A stretch of 64,000 nucleotides of DNA from positions 6,458,598-6,522,597 of the forward strand of contig CAJQUN010000023.1 in the NCBI GenBank assembly GCA_907163345.1. The letters run 5' to 3'. Source of the DNA: Haberlea rhodopensis. Its lineage: Eukaryota > Streptophyta > Magnoliopsida > Lamiales > Gesneriaceae. Shown here piece after piece: positions 10,665-23,038 of the stretch. The translations under genes and the position numbers were made by a program. Numbering within the stretch: position 1 is the stretch's first letter; every line of letters begins with the position of its first letter. The notes beneath the pieces were generated by a model. That model was not told the origin of the DNA. It searched no databases and worked only from the letters and a program-made list of their open reading frames with translations.

Positions 10665-12802
10665 CAGTAAAACCTCGATAAATGCATATCTTTGGGACAT
10701 GAAAATAATATTTATTTAGCGAGATTATTTATTTATCGATAAATGAATAAATTTTTCATTTATCGGTAAATCAATATTTATTATTTTATAGATAATTTTT
10801 AATTGTAAAATGCATACATTGTATGTGGTAAGAAAAATTAAAAGACATCAATTAAAGTATTACTTGAATCTAGAGAAGTTCAATTTTTTTGATGAAACTT
10901 AATGCATTGAAAACTAAGTTCATGTACATACATTCTTATAAGTAGAATGTGAAAATGTTTAGTCTTTAGATATAAAAAGATAGAAGATACTGTATATTTC
11001 AAGTACAGTACACATTATTTTATCCTACAATGGCTTCTCATCATTTGAAATGAGTAATAAATCAACTTTAACCGACAAAATGAGGAGTGCAATTTGTGAG
11101 TATAAGAAGGAGCATCCAACTATTAGCCAAAAAGATATGCAAGCATGTGAGCAACAAAAGTTTGATTTGGTTATCAATCAGTCGACAATATTAAACACTC
11201 TCAAAAGATCATCTGAATATTTGTCCAATGAGATAAGAAATAGTGATGTTAAAAGGCACAAATCGGTAAAGTACCTTGAGTTAGAGAAAGCTTTGTATGA
11301 GTGATTTCTTCAAAGGCAAGAGAAAGTGAATATGTCCAGAGCAATTATCCAGGAAAAAACAAAAGAGTTTTTGCAAAAAATGTATTGTGAAACTAATCCA
11401 CAATTCAGCTTTTAGTGGGTGGTTAGAACATTTCAAGGCAAGATATGGAATCAAGTGTTTTCCGACGATTCGCTGAAAGTGGTTCGGCTTTCATGGAGAA
11501 CATTGAAAATGCTTTACCTGGAATACGGTCAATAGACCAATTTCAGTTGAAGGATACTTGAAATATGGATGAAAATGAATTATTTTATTGATTGGAAGCT
11601 AGCCATTCACTTGCTACCAAGCAGTTAGAAGGATGCAAAAAGGATAAAGAGAGAATTAATGTTGTTGTTTGTTGCAATGGTGATGGATCTGACAAAGTAC
11701 CTATTTGGGTTATTGGTAAGTATGCAAATCCTAGATGCTTTAAAAATGTGAACATGAACAATATTAGTTGTGAGTATCAATCCAACAAGAAGGCTTGGAT
11801 GACTGGCTTGGTTTTTTCAAGAATATGTTGGTTGGCTTGATAAAAGAATGAATGACAGAAAGGTTCATTTGATAGTAGAACAATTGCCCAGCTCATCCAA
11901 AGGTAGTGGAAGGCTTAAGAAATGTAGAGTTATTTTTCTTGCCTCCTAACACAACGTCCAAGATTCAACCATGTGATGCTGTGATTATTCGAGCATTGAA
12001 AGCTCAATATCATCGTCGTCTTTATTCTAGCATCTTGTAGGGCCCTGAGGTTGAAGCACCAAATCCTGAAAAAATTAATATTTTGAATGCTATTGATTTT
12101 GCTAGCATGGAAATTTAATGTGTAGGCAACAACAATTACAAATTATTTTCGGCATTGCAAGATTCGGTCAGAAGAAGATAATGTTCCTGAACCAGAAGTT
12201 GGTCAATTAGATGAAGACATCTAAGGATTAAGTGATGTCATTTCTAATTTACGCTATAGAAAGGTGATGGATGCCGAACATCTTTTGAACTATCCTAGCG
12301 AGAATGATGCAGTTATGAAATCACATACAGACGAAGAAATTATCCAGTTAGTAATGAACAATGATGATGAAAATGATCCAGAGTCAGATGATAGTCGCGT
12401 TGTCGCAAATGTATCGTCAAAAGAGGTCTTTCAAGTAATGGTCATATTAAACAACTACTTACTACAACATGAGCAAAATATACCAAAAGTTGTGTCTGCA
12501 CTATGTTCATTTTGGTTTAGGTGGAAAGAAAAAAACAATCAACTATATATGCATTTTTCAGAAGAAATGACTTCTTGTATGAGTATTGTTGATTGAATGA
12601 AAGGTTTCGGTTATACATATATATAATTCAATAATTATTAATTTATATTTTCATTGGGCCCTTAAAGATTTAATATTTTTTATTATTTAATGCATTTTGC
12701 GAGGTTATTACTTTAGTTCATTGGTCCAAGTCGGACCGAAAGAAATTATGATATAAACGAGGTTATTACTTTATCGAATATTCATTTATTGAGATTTAAC
12801 AG
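10665..12802 (+). mobile_element. pogo/Emigrant (Lemi1)-like DNA transposon, copy A
   Basis: A 2138-bp element between TA dinucleotides (10663-10664 and 12803-12804). The left end CAGTAAAACCTCGATAAAT matches the known terminal repeat of plant pogo/Emigrant elements; the right end (ATTTATTGAGATTTAACAG) is its diverged inverted copy. It encloses a DDE transposase pseudogene. TA target choice, the terminus sequence and the transposase type all agree. Confidence 0.85.
11050..12596 (+). pseudogene. Tigger/pogo-type DDE transposase, inactivated (copy A)
   Basis: The product would bind the element ends with an N-terminal CENP-B-like helix-turn-helix region (from ATG 11050; STILNTLKRS at about 11183-11212) and cut DNA with a DDE_1 catalytic domain. 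Catalytic-domain signs are KVPIWVIGKYANPRCFKN (about 11695-11748), KAWMTGL, a VDNCPAH-type box at about 11873-11896, and LPPNT..IQPCDA (about 11942-11980), followed by an acidic C-terminal part open from 12264 to 12596. The frame is broken by stops near 11302, 11415 and 11560, and by a one-base insertion inside the codon for the catalytic Asp of the VDNCPAH box. The same insertion is in copy B, so inactivation came before the segmental duplication. Confidence 0.8.
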
Positions 12803-12964
12803 TATATAACATTGAAGCATACGTTGCAAATATCGATATAAATGTATTTTTGAAAAGTAATGGTAATATTTATAAGAGTTTAATTTACTGAATGAATAAT
12901 TTTCATTACACTTTCATTTAAATACAAGAATCACAATAATCATAGAAGACAATATCGTGATATT

Positions 12965-13534
12965 TGTTGTACAAAATTTTATGGGTGTATATCTTAGGAA
13001 TGTAGCAAGCAAAAATAACAAATGACTTTGTATTAGAAACGTCGAGGCGAGATTTTGAATCTCCGTCCTTAAGACAATATTGCCCCGCTACGGTGCTAAC
13101 GGTTTACTTTGGCAATTTGTCTTCCAAGATATAACGACTATGATTTGTGATAGAAGCACTCCAAATCACAAATCCTTTAAACCATAAAGGTTTAAAAGCG
13201 CTCAATATTAAACAAGGATGAAGATCCACAAAATTACTCAATTTTGATCTTCAATATGATGTGAATTTCAAAAATTCCATGTTTAAAACAAGTGGGGTTA
13301 TGTTATATATATAGTAAACCAAAAACAAGTCCGAATGGACACCATTTGGAGGCACTATATCGCCAAAAATCACACACAAAACGTGAATGGACATACCATT
13401 TAACAAAACAGTTACAATGCTCGATCGATCGAGCAAGGAGCTCGATCGATCGAGCTACTATTTAAAAAGGCACGAATTTTTCTGGCCCGCTCGATCGATT
13501 GAGCGTTAATTTTTTTTTTCACAATTTTCCAACA
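12965..13534 (-). mobile_element. Solo LTR (copia-type) with ATATT target duplication
   Basis: A 570-bp insertion starting TGTTGTACAA and ending TTTTCCAACA, flanked by ATATT on both sides (12960-12964 and 13535-13539). The orthologous spot in the other duplicate (near 32350) has one ATATT and no insert, which fixes both ends exactly. On the minus strand it has three CTCGATCGATCGAG-like palindromes (13418-13506), then a TATA stretch near 13300-13312, the order expected for U3 and R. No internal region is left. Confidence 0.85.
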
Positions 13535-13766
13535 ATATTTACAATAGAGAAAGTAATATTTGACTAGCTAATTAGGAGAAGATTTGGCAAAAACTTGTCC
13601 TAGCCTAATAATATTGCTAAAAGCATAAACATTAATTCTTTTTTAATCTAATTTCACATTTTATTCTCTTACGAATTTTATGCATCAACTTCTTTTATCC
13701 ATCATTTATATTGACACTTGGATTATTATCGAAAATGCAAGGAGCTAGACGAAATGAAATTGTGGA

Positions 13767-13801
13767 AAAGGGGGGGGGGGGGGGGGGGGGTGGGGGGGGG
13801 G
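13767..13801. repeat. Poly-G tract
   Basis: Long G homopolymer broken by a single T. The matching place in the other copy (near 32585) has only a short G run, so it is a local expansion or an assembly weakness. Confidence 0.8.
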
Positions 13802-13884
13802 AAGAAAAAAACAAGAAGGGAAATTTAGATATTTAACATTTATTTGATTAGGGTTTTTGGCAACAAACTCGACTATGTTTCCAA

Positions 13885-14115
13885 ATATGTAGTTTATCCA
13901 ATATGATTTTTTAAATAGGTAACTTACCCCATGTTTTTTGGAAAATACACAGTTTTATCCTCTTGTGGTTTGTGAATATCTGCAAAGCAACCCCCTCCAT
14001 GCAAGGAGGAAAAATGATATGTTTTGTAAATCAGATGGAGTAAAATGCATATTTTGAGAATCATAGAGGATAAACAAACTATTTAAAAACTAAATGGTGG
14101 TAATATGCCTATTAG
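13885..14115. repeat. Foldback MITE-like repeat, copy A
   Basis: Contains inverted phrases built on GTTTACCCC...TTTTTAAATAG on the left and CTATTTAAAAA...GGGGGTAA on the right, so the strand can fold back. No coding. The other copy is at 32640-32870, where the arms are better kept. Family not recognised. Confidence 0.4.
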
Positions 14116-14929
14116 CGATGAGATTTAAGTTGTAATGACTCATTTGATAGCTTTTTAGTTTGTGACTTTCTCAATTTTTAAACATCGACGTATTCTTAGG
14201 ACAAATATTTATATGAACTTTTACATTTAGAACTACGGTAAATTGACATTAAATCTCTTTTCCCAACTTCAACTTTATGTTAAGTCCCTGTATCAGCAAA
14301 ATAGAATTTAAACTCCCTAACTCAATGTTCTTGTTTGTATTTGATCCCCAATATCCAAAAATGACAAAAATACCCTTATTCATTATTAGAAATCCCTGTT
14401 TTTCTTTATGTTTTCTCATGCTTATTCCATTATTGTTACTTCACCATTATTGTTTGCTACAATTTACTTGCTGGGTTCTATGGATGACGAAGAGAAATGG
14501 CAAAATTTGTGGAAGCACATAATGTAGAAGCCATTCTCATCGGAATCAAACACAAGTCTCGCAAAATCAAAAGTTATCTCAAATGAGTTTCTCGGTTAAT
14601 TGCAGAAATGAAATTTGTAACTATATATTTTCATTGTTCTTTTTTTTTTTTTGCAAAAATGGTATGTATAGTAGAAAAAACCCAGAAGCTTGGTACCCTA
14701 TTATTTGGAATTGATAACTCAAAACCAAAAAATCTCAATTTATACTCCATACCAAGTGGTTGAACTAGTTTTAATATGTTATATATCATGTAATAATAAT
14801 TGTATCATAATGTGGTATCATTAATCTAGACATGGTACTGTTTAATGAAAATGTGATATCATTGACACATAAATGTGGCACTAACATTTTAAAGTAATAT
14901 ATAATACAATCAACACGTTGATTTATGTT
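14116..14929. other. AT-rich duplicated spacer
   Basis: Non-coding sequence shared with 32871-33710 of the other duplicate. Several short frames occur, none with codon or family support. Confidence 0.4.
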
Positions 14930-15478
14930 ATATAGTACCACAAATTAGCTTAAGTAGTACCACAAATTAGACTATATAATGCCACAAATTAGCTTATGTA
15001 GTACAACAAATCAGCTTATGTAGTAATACAAATTAGCTTATATAGTACCGCAAATTAGGTTATATAGTATCACAAATTAAGTTATAATAGCACTAAAAAT
15101 TAACTTATGTAAGAACAAAAATCAGCTTATATAGTACTACAAAATAGCTTATCTGGTACCACAAATTGGCTTATGCAGTACCACAAATTGGCTTATGCAG
15201 TACCACAAATTGGCTTATGTAGTACCACAAATCGGCTTATGTACTACCACGAATTAGATTAGATAGTACCACAAATTAGATTAGATAATACCACAAATTA
15301 GTATATACCACAAATTAGTATATATAGTACCACAAATTATATTATATAGTACCACAAATTAGCTTATATATTACCATAATTAGTTGATGTAGTACCACAA
15401 ATTAGGTTATATTGCACCATATATTAGATTATATAATACTATAATTTAGCTTATGTAGTACCACAGATTAGCTTATGT
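14930..15478. repeat. Tandem array, about 22-24-bp AT-rich unit (copy A)
   Basis: About two dozen degenerate units of the form TAGTACCACAAATTAGCTTA with variable spacing and point changes (GCTTATG, GATTAGA, GTATAT endings). A second short stretch of the same unit lies at about 22660-22770, beyond the LTR element inserted at 15738, so the LTR element probably landed in or beside one original array region. Confidence 0.8.
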
Positions 15479-15737
15479 TAAAATAAAAATATTGGTCTGG
15501 TCGATGATACATTGAAAGGATGAATATTTTGCAAGATCGCATTGTGATATAAAAAAATCAACATATACATGGTTGTTAGAATGAAGAGTCCCCAATATAG
15601 AGGGGCTCCAACATACGTAATCCAAAAATCTGAAAATAGAATTGTAAGCGAATCTGCCACGTCAGCTCCTTGTCGGTCGCATAAAATTCGCCAACGCGTT
15701 TCGGCAATTTTTTTGTTAATCCTTCTTTGTTAATTTA

Positions 15738-17548
15738 TGTTGGAGTTTGAGAACCCGAATAATCTTGGTTTTGATGTTACCAAAATTTGTTATTTTGTTT
15801 TTAACATATTTCATCAAGTGTGCAGTTCATAGATGATATTTTAGAGCTTCATGAATTGTTGAGAAATGACTTGAAGCTATTATGGTGAAATGAGAATTCA
15901 ACCTCCGCTCGACCCCGACCGTTGCTTACTAAATTTTGTCATATCTCATAGCTCGGACATCGAAACGACCTGAATACAAATGAGTTGGATAGCAAATTCA
16001 ATTCTATACAAGGCTTATTCAGACCAATAGACCTGATTTGAAGGTTTACTTGACGAAATATGTCAGCAAGAGTCTGCTGGTGCAAAGCTGAAACATCAGC
16101 AGACGGATTGTAGCAGTTGTGGTATATTGGTCATAACTCTCAACTCGCTTATCCAAATTGGGACAATTCAGTATGGGTTGGAAAGATAAAACAACGATCT
16201 ACAAATCATCTTCAGAAGTCAAAGACTGAATCGGACGTTCAGATGGCCAAACGCTTCACGAGTATCGTATTGTGCAAACAAAATCAGTAGACTTACAGCA
16301 TGAGTATCACCTCGTATTTCGGGCATAACTCTCTCATACAAACTCAAAATTGAGCGATTCCTGATTCCATGGAAAGCTAAGAGAAAGGGCTACAACTTTC
16401 ATTTTGATCACTTTGCCTAGAAATCAACGAATCAAGAGCTATAATCAAGAGAACAAAGCAGCAGACCTCTTAACTTCTTCCAACAGACCTTGAGCAAGCA
16501 GACTTCGAGCAGCAGACCTTCTTCCAGCAGACCTAGAAGCTTCGACCAGCAGTTGTCAACCAGAACCAATAGTCATTGACCAGAACCAGTAGACCTCGAC
16601 CAACAGACCTCCCCCGCTGAAGCAAAATAGTAGACTCACATAAAACAACCAGTAACCGAATATGACTGCTGCAAGCTCAGAAAACTTCCCAAAACTCTCA
16701 CAATGGTTTATTCTCATATCTAATGTATATATCATTATTTTGGGCTATATATACATGATTTGGATGCTCAATCACAACTAAATGAAGATCAATTCAAGCA
16801 TTACAAAGCAAACCCATTTGGGATTCAAATGGGGAACTTCAAAGACAAAATCTGCTAAATGAAGAGCACCCCCAAAACCTTTTGGAACCACTTACCTTGC
16901 TATATCATATTCATTATGGAATCATTTGTGCATTTGTATTCACTCTATTAATTGTATTTGTGAGCTAAAGTAGTAGAGTGAATATCATTTTAACAGTTTG
17001 TGATCTATCACAACTGGGTGAGGTCTTTCCATGTGAGACATTAAAGAACATGAGCTTTGTGATTCTGTGTGGGCTAAGAGCTTAGGCTATCTATGTGGTA
17101 TTAGCCTAAGTAGGTTGTATATTGAAAAGTGAAACCAAATTTTCTAGTGTATCCTTCCATGAGATGGAAGAAGAGGAGACGAAGAAGCATTTGTGCTTCG
17201 AACTTCCAGAAATGAATACTTGTGTTATTTAATTTATTGCATTTATTTACCTTTCCGTTTTGGTAAAGCATTTTATGCGCTTGTTAAAACACCAAAGTGT
17301 AGCTAACTAAGTGTTTGATAAAATGCTTCAATCAAACTGTTTTTACATATTTACTTGCATAACTTTAATTTGATTTGCAAATGGTTAATTGGTTATAGAG
17401 CATGTTATATTGAGTGTCTTCCGCTCGATTTTGTAACCGAACTCGATATAACCTCTCAGTGCAATTATTTCAAGAACACGAGTTATTGAAGCTCAAGTTA
17501 GTTGAAATCGGATGTGGATTAGCCACCCACCGCGAATCGATCGTAACA
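15738..17548 (+). mobile_element. 5' LTR of large non-autonomous LTR element, copy A
   Basis: An 1811-bp LTR from TGTTGGAGTTTG to TCGTAACA. The 5-bp sequence ATTTA precedes it (15733-15737) and recurs after the 3' LTR (22468-22472), giving a clean target duplication. It is followed by a Met-tRNA-like priming site. Inside it are a conserved hairpin (16072-16104) and a cluster of CAGACC/CAGTAGACC words (16455-16630). Confidence 0.85.
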
Positions 17549-18330
17549 AGTGATATCAGAGCGGGTTGTTCTTGGAATGCAATATAACCAATTTTAGGCG
17601 GAAATCTTCTAAAGAAATTTATTCATGAGCATAAAGTATTTTCATCGCATATTTTTCAAAATTCTGGTGTAAAAAATTTTTGAGCATGAAACTTATTTTC
17701 ATTGCATTCGGTATGCACAAAAATATTTTTTAATCTATCCTATACTCGTTTTTTTATTGATAAATGCATTTTTGAAAATTTTCTAACAATTTCAAAACAG
17801 TTGAGTTTTCTGGTAGCTTGCAGCGACTTTTGGGAAAATGTCATAACTTCTTGCTCGGATGTCGAATGACAAACCGTTTTTTGCGTTGCAAACTAGACTG
17901 AAAGAGAATCGCATTTGTGGTCATGCAGTCTAATTATTCACGAGACAAAACAATTTATTCTGCAAAATGTGTGCTGCCACAGAATGTATGTAATAGACAT
18001 TGTTATGTTTCGTCAAGAAATTCAAGTATGTTGTCAAGTATGCTGATGCCATCGTCAAAAGAGGTTATTTTTGTTCAAAATTTAATGTGCATTTAATTTT
18101 TTATTTTTTAATTTTTAGCCCAACACATTTGCCCTCACTTGTTTAAATTTTCAAACCTTTTAAAATTAAGGGGAGAGTTAATCTCAATCCTTGAGGGCGA
18201 AAAAGCTTTTATTTGTCTTCTTTTTTGATTCAGAGGGGGAGAAATATGTTGTTTTAAAAATATGGTTTGTTGCTATGCAACATTATGCTTTAATTTTATC
18301 CAAGTTTTATGATCATCAAAAGGGGGAGAT
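17549..18330 (+). mobile_element. Short non-coding internal region with primer-binding site and polypurine tract
   Basis: Only 782 bp lie between the LTRs. TGATATCAGAGC at 17551-17562 is one base away from the usual copia priming site TGGTATCAGAGC. AAAAGGGGGAGAT (about 18318-18330) is the polypurine tract, with another purine-rich block near 18230. There is no gag or pol, so the element must have depended on enzymes supplied in trans (inference). The LTR look is SIRE-like. Confidence 0.8.
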
Positions 18331-21300
18331 TGTTGAGTTTTGGGAACCCGAATAATCTTGGTTTTGATGTTAACAAAATTTGTTATTGTGTTTGCTAGCA
18401 TATTTCATCAAGTGTGCAATTCATAGATGATATTTTAGAGCTTCATGAATTGTTGAGAAATGGCTTGAAGCTATTATGCTGAAATGCGAATTGAACCTCC
18501 GCTCAACCTCGAGCGCTGCTTACTAAATTTATCATATCTCGTAGCTTGGACATCGAAACGACCTGATTCCAAACGCGTTGGATAGAAAATTCAATTCTAT
18601 ACAAGTCTTATTTCAGACCAGTAGACCTGATTTGAAGGTTTACTTGATGAAAATATGTCTGCAAGAGTCTGCTGGTGCAAAACTGAAACATCAGCAGACA
18701 TATTGTAACGACTGTGGTATATTGGTCATAACTCTCAGTATGGGTTGGAAAGATAAAACAAAGATCTACAAATCATCTTCAGAAGTCAAAGACTGAATCG
18801 GACGTTAAGATGGCCAAAACGCTTCTGCGAGTCTCGTATTGTGCATACGAAATCAATAGACTTACAACAGGAATATCGCCTCGTATTTCGAGCACAACTC
18901 TCTCGTACGAACTCAAAATGGAGCGATTCTTGGAAAGCTAAGGGAAAGAGCTACAACTTTTGTGATACCCCGATATTTGATTAACGTTAATTTCATCTAA
19001 TTTGTACATTAATTGGGTAAATTAATTAGAAGTGACATGGATAATATAACTGTCAGTTGACAGTCGGGTCAGAATATGGTAACTTGACAAATATAGTTTT
19101 GAACTATTCGAATTAACACCGAAATTTTGTTAAATCAATTTAGTAAATATAAAATTTGTATTAAAATGATAAAGTTAATTTTTGTGATTGAAATAGGGAG
19201 ACGAAGTCAGGTGTTGATTGTATATGTAATGTACATGTACGAGTAACCGGTGACACCCCGATGTTCATAATTGGTCTGAAATTAATATATATCGGTGTAT
19301 GACGTAAAACAAGTAAAAACACACAGATCGTGAAAAATGCACTAAAACGTGCAAAAACACAATATCAGCGCAATTCACCGACCACCTCGTTTATATCCGC
19401 TCCGTTCGCCGACGTCCGACCATTTCTCGTCGAGCCCGACCTACCACCGTGTTCCTAACTCAGAGGCGCAACGTTCCATACCAGATAATTGAATTTTGGT
19501 GTCCGAAAATTGGTTCGATTTTGACCTGGAACGGATGAAATCATGCAGACTAGGGTTTGAACACTTTTGGTTTGATTTCTTCGATTCTACAATAAATTGG
19601 ACAAAGCCATACACCAAATCTCTTCGCCTCACCTGGACGAAGCTTTCTGAACCGTGCGTGCTACCGTGTGCGAAAAATTTGATATTCGTTTTCCCGACTT
19701 TTCTTCGATAATTTACATTTAATTGGGACTATAATTGATGAAAAATATTATGAATTGGTGAAAAATAATTTAGCAAATTAAATTATGATGTAATCGCATC
19801 AATTTAATTACCCTAAATTGGTTAAGCAGTGACTAAAATTGATAACCAATTTTTAATGATTAATTTAGTGAATTGTGAATATATATTGATATACGGTGAA
19901 TACATCAACTCTACAAGCTCAAGTCGACCCTTATATATCAAGAAATAAATGTATGTTGCGGTTGGGTAACATACGACAGGTATGGTATATGATTTGATGA
20001 CTTATGTGAATTACTTGAAATTACGTGACTACATGATTTATTTAAATTATGTGACATTCATAACATTTGATATATGAAAATAAATATTTTGTTAACACAC
20101 ATCATTTTGTTATACATACATCGATGCATGACATACACGTTGAGCTACGATTCTTTGATACCTTATTATTTTGGACTCGATCAATCATAATACGGTACTA
20201 TTACTGGCATTAAGTGGCCTAAAAGGCATAGGGATTCGCGACCCTTATCATTGCTATGATTTGTTGATATCGGGATTTGGTGGCGTATTGCCGACATCAT
20301 CCTTTGGATTATCCCTATTTGTTGAGACTGTTATAAGGTGGCGCCTTGTGATGTCATCTGTATGATATGACGTCAGGATATGGGATGTGGTGAGCTTCAT
20401 TGATGCTCCATATTGATATCTCTTTTGCTTGACAGGCTCGAGCGATTTAGCTATGTAGTATTTGGACTTTCATTTATTGGCTCCGAGATACCCAATGGAT
20501 AGGTGTATGATACTGACATGACATGACATGCACTGCATTGCATTTCATTTCATATATCATTTTATATATACATGTTGTATATTCTATGATCGTTCCATAT
20601 TGGGCTTTTGCTCACCCCCAAGCGGGATGTTGTTGTCTTTTTGTGTGGACAATGACAGGTAGTACATGTGGCCAGGACTCCAGAGATGGCACCAGTGGGA
20701 GCCACACTTGAGAGGTTATTCTACGGTTTATCTCAGTATTATATGTATATATCTACCAGGGGTTTATCTCTAGGGTGTGTGAGGAGTTTATGTATTTTTG
20801 TTTTATTTCGTCAATGTTGATATGTGTTTATTAGTTTGATTTGTGTATGCTGGATATGAACTGATGATATCTATATATATTTTCAGTATAAGTCTAGTGT
20901 TGTTGGTACGTTTCCCAAGCGGGGTGTTGTTGTCTTTTTGTGTAGACAATGACAGGTAGTACAGGTGGCCAGGACTCCAGAGATGGCACGTCCGGTGGGA
21001 GCCACACTTGAGAGGTTTATTCTACGATTTATCTCAGTATTATATGTATATATCTACCAGGGGTTTATCTCTAGGGTGTGTGAGGAGTTTATGTATTTTT
21101 GTTTTATTTCTGGATATGAACTGATAGTATCTATATATATTTTCAGTATAAGTCTAGTATTGTTGGTACGTTTTTCGTACGATGAGGCCATGCCGAAATT
21201 TTTAGGGCCTCGTGTTAATCAGTGTTAAACATATATTCCGTTGTTTATGCTATAATTATCATTGTGTGCTCATTAATCACATATTTAGGATTGAGCCCTC

Positions 21301-22467
21301 ACAACTTTCATGTTGATCACTTTGCTCAGAAATCAACGAATCAAGAGACATAATCAAGAGAACAGAACAACAGACCTCTTAACTTCTACCAGCAGACCTT
21401 GAGCAAGCGGACTTCAAGCAGTAGACCTTCTTCTAGCAGAACTCGAATCTTCAACCAGCAGGGTTCGACCATTCGACCAACATACGTCGACCAAACCAGT
21501 AGACATCGAGCAGAACCGGTAGACCTCGACCAGCAGACCTCCCCCGCGGAAGCAAAACAGTAGACGCACAGAAAACAACCCAGAAACTAGAATATAACCG
21601 TTGCAAGCTCGGGAAACTTACCAAAACTCTCCCAACGGCTATATTCTTTATTTGGGGCTATATATACATGATTTGGAAGTTTAATAACAACTGATTGAAG
21701 ATCAATCCAAGCATTCCAAAGCAAACCCATTTGGGATTCAAATGGGGAACTTGAAAGACAAAATTTCCTAAATAAAGAGCACTCCCCAAACCTTTTGGCA
21801 CCACTTACCTTGCTATATCATATTCATTATGGAATCATTTATGCGTTTGTATTCACTCTATTCATTGTATTTGTGAGCTAAAATAGAAGAGTGAATACCA
21901 TTGAAGTTGGTGATTTATCACAACTGGGTGAGGTCTTTCTATGTGAGGCGTTAAAGAATCTGAGCTTTGTGATTCTGTGTAGGCTAGGATTTTAGGCTAT
22001 CTATGTGGCATTAGCCAAAGTCGATTGTATACTGAAATGTGTAAACAAAATAATCTAGTGTATCTTTCCATGAGATGAAAGAAGGGGACACGTAGAAGCG
22101 TTTGTGCTTCGAACTTCAAGAAACGAATACTTGTGTTATTTACTTTATTGCATTTATTTAGCTTACTGCTTTGGTTAGCATTTTGAAGTATTTTATGTGC
22201 TTTTTCAAACACGAAAGTGTAGCTAACTAAGTGCTTGATAAAATATTCAATCAAACTGTTTTTTACATATTTACTTGCATGACTTTAAAATGATTTGCAG
22301 ATGGTTAATCAATTATAGAGCAGGTTATGTTGAGTGTCTTTCGCTCGATTTTATAACCGAACTCGATATAATTTCTCGGTGCAATTATTTAAAAATACGA
22401 GTTATTAAAGCTCAAGTTAGTTGAACTCGATGTGGATTGGTTACCCACCCCCGAATCGATCATAGCA
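18331..22467 (+). mobile_element. 3' LTR of the same element, split by a nested solo LTR
   Basis: Starts TGTTGAGTTTTGGG and ends ATCATAGCA, followed by the ATTTA target duplication. Without the nested insert (18961-21303) its length is close to that of the 5' LTR. Many point differences separate the two LTRs, so the element is not recent. Confidence 0.85.
18961..21303 (+). mobile_element. Nested solo gypsy-type LTR with ACTTT target duplication
   Basis: A 2343-bp insert starting TGTGATACCCCGATATT and ending GAGCCCTCACA, flanked by ACTTT (18956-18960 and 21304-21308). The ends and the GCTCACCCC...GACAGGTAG phrase near the 3' side are typical of long LTRs of plant chromovirus-type gypsy elements. 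No internal domain is present. The same insert, with its first bases lost, is in the other duplicate (38359-40461), so it predates the duplication. Copy A carries an extra internal direct repeat (20622-20919 and 20920-21170). Confidence 0.8.
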
Positions 22468-22472
22468 ATTTA

Positions 22473-22901
22473 TGAAGTAGATTCATCTGTAGCCAATTAA
22501 ATCCACGTTGGGTGAATTAAATCCCATATACGACGATTTAAATCCAAATAACAATCTCCCACAAAAAAATTCATACGACAAATTAATAACAATCTATAAT
22601 CATTATTCATGGTGTTTAACTAACTATTATTTTATTAAAATAAAATAATACTTCAAATATCACAAATTAGCTAGTACCACATATTAGCTTATGTAGTACC
22701 ATAAATTCGCATATATAGTATCACATTTGTATGTTAATTGTACCATAAATTAGCTTATATACTAGATCAAACTTACTGATTTAATTTTTAATTATTCTTT
22801 AAAACAATTTATTAACCAATTAAAATTGGTTTAACAAATATAACATTATGTCATTATCATGTGTATTAAAGAATCAAGTTTGGTTTCAAACAAGAAATTA
22901 G
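22473..22901. other. Duplicated spacer with remnant of the tandem array
   Basis: AT-rich, non-coding, shared with 41572-42000. Units of the ACCACATATTAGCTTATGTAG type occur at about 22660-22770. A purine-only GAGAGA-rich stretch follows at 22902-22966. Confidence 0.5.
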
Positions 22902-23038
22902 GAGAGAGATGAAGAAAAGAGATTAAGTGAGAGAGAAGATGAGAGAATAAGCGAGAGAAGAAAATTAAAATGAGTATTTTAAAAAACATAGACAACTTGT
23001 TCAACAGTGCAATAACACGATGTCAACGGCCCCACACA

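Noticed and set aside
22902..22966. GA-rich purine stretch as a polypurine tract of another element
   Set aside because: No LTR follows; it is a simple-sequence stretch present in both duplicates.
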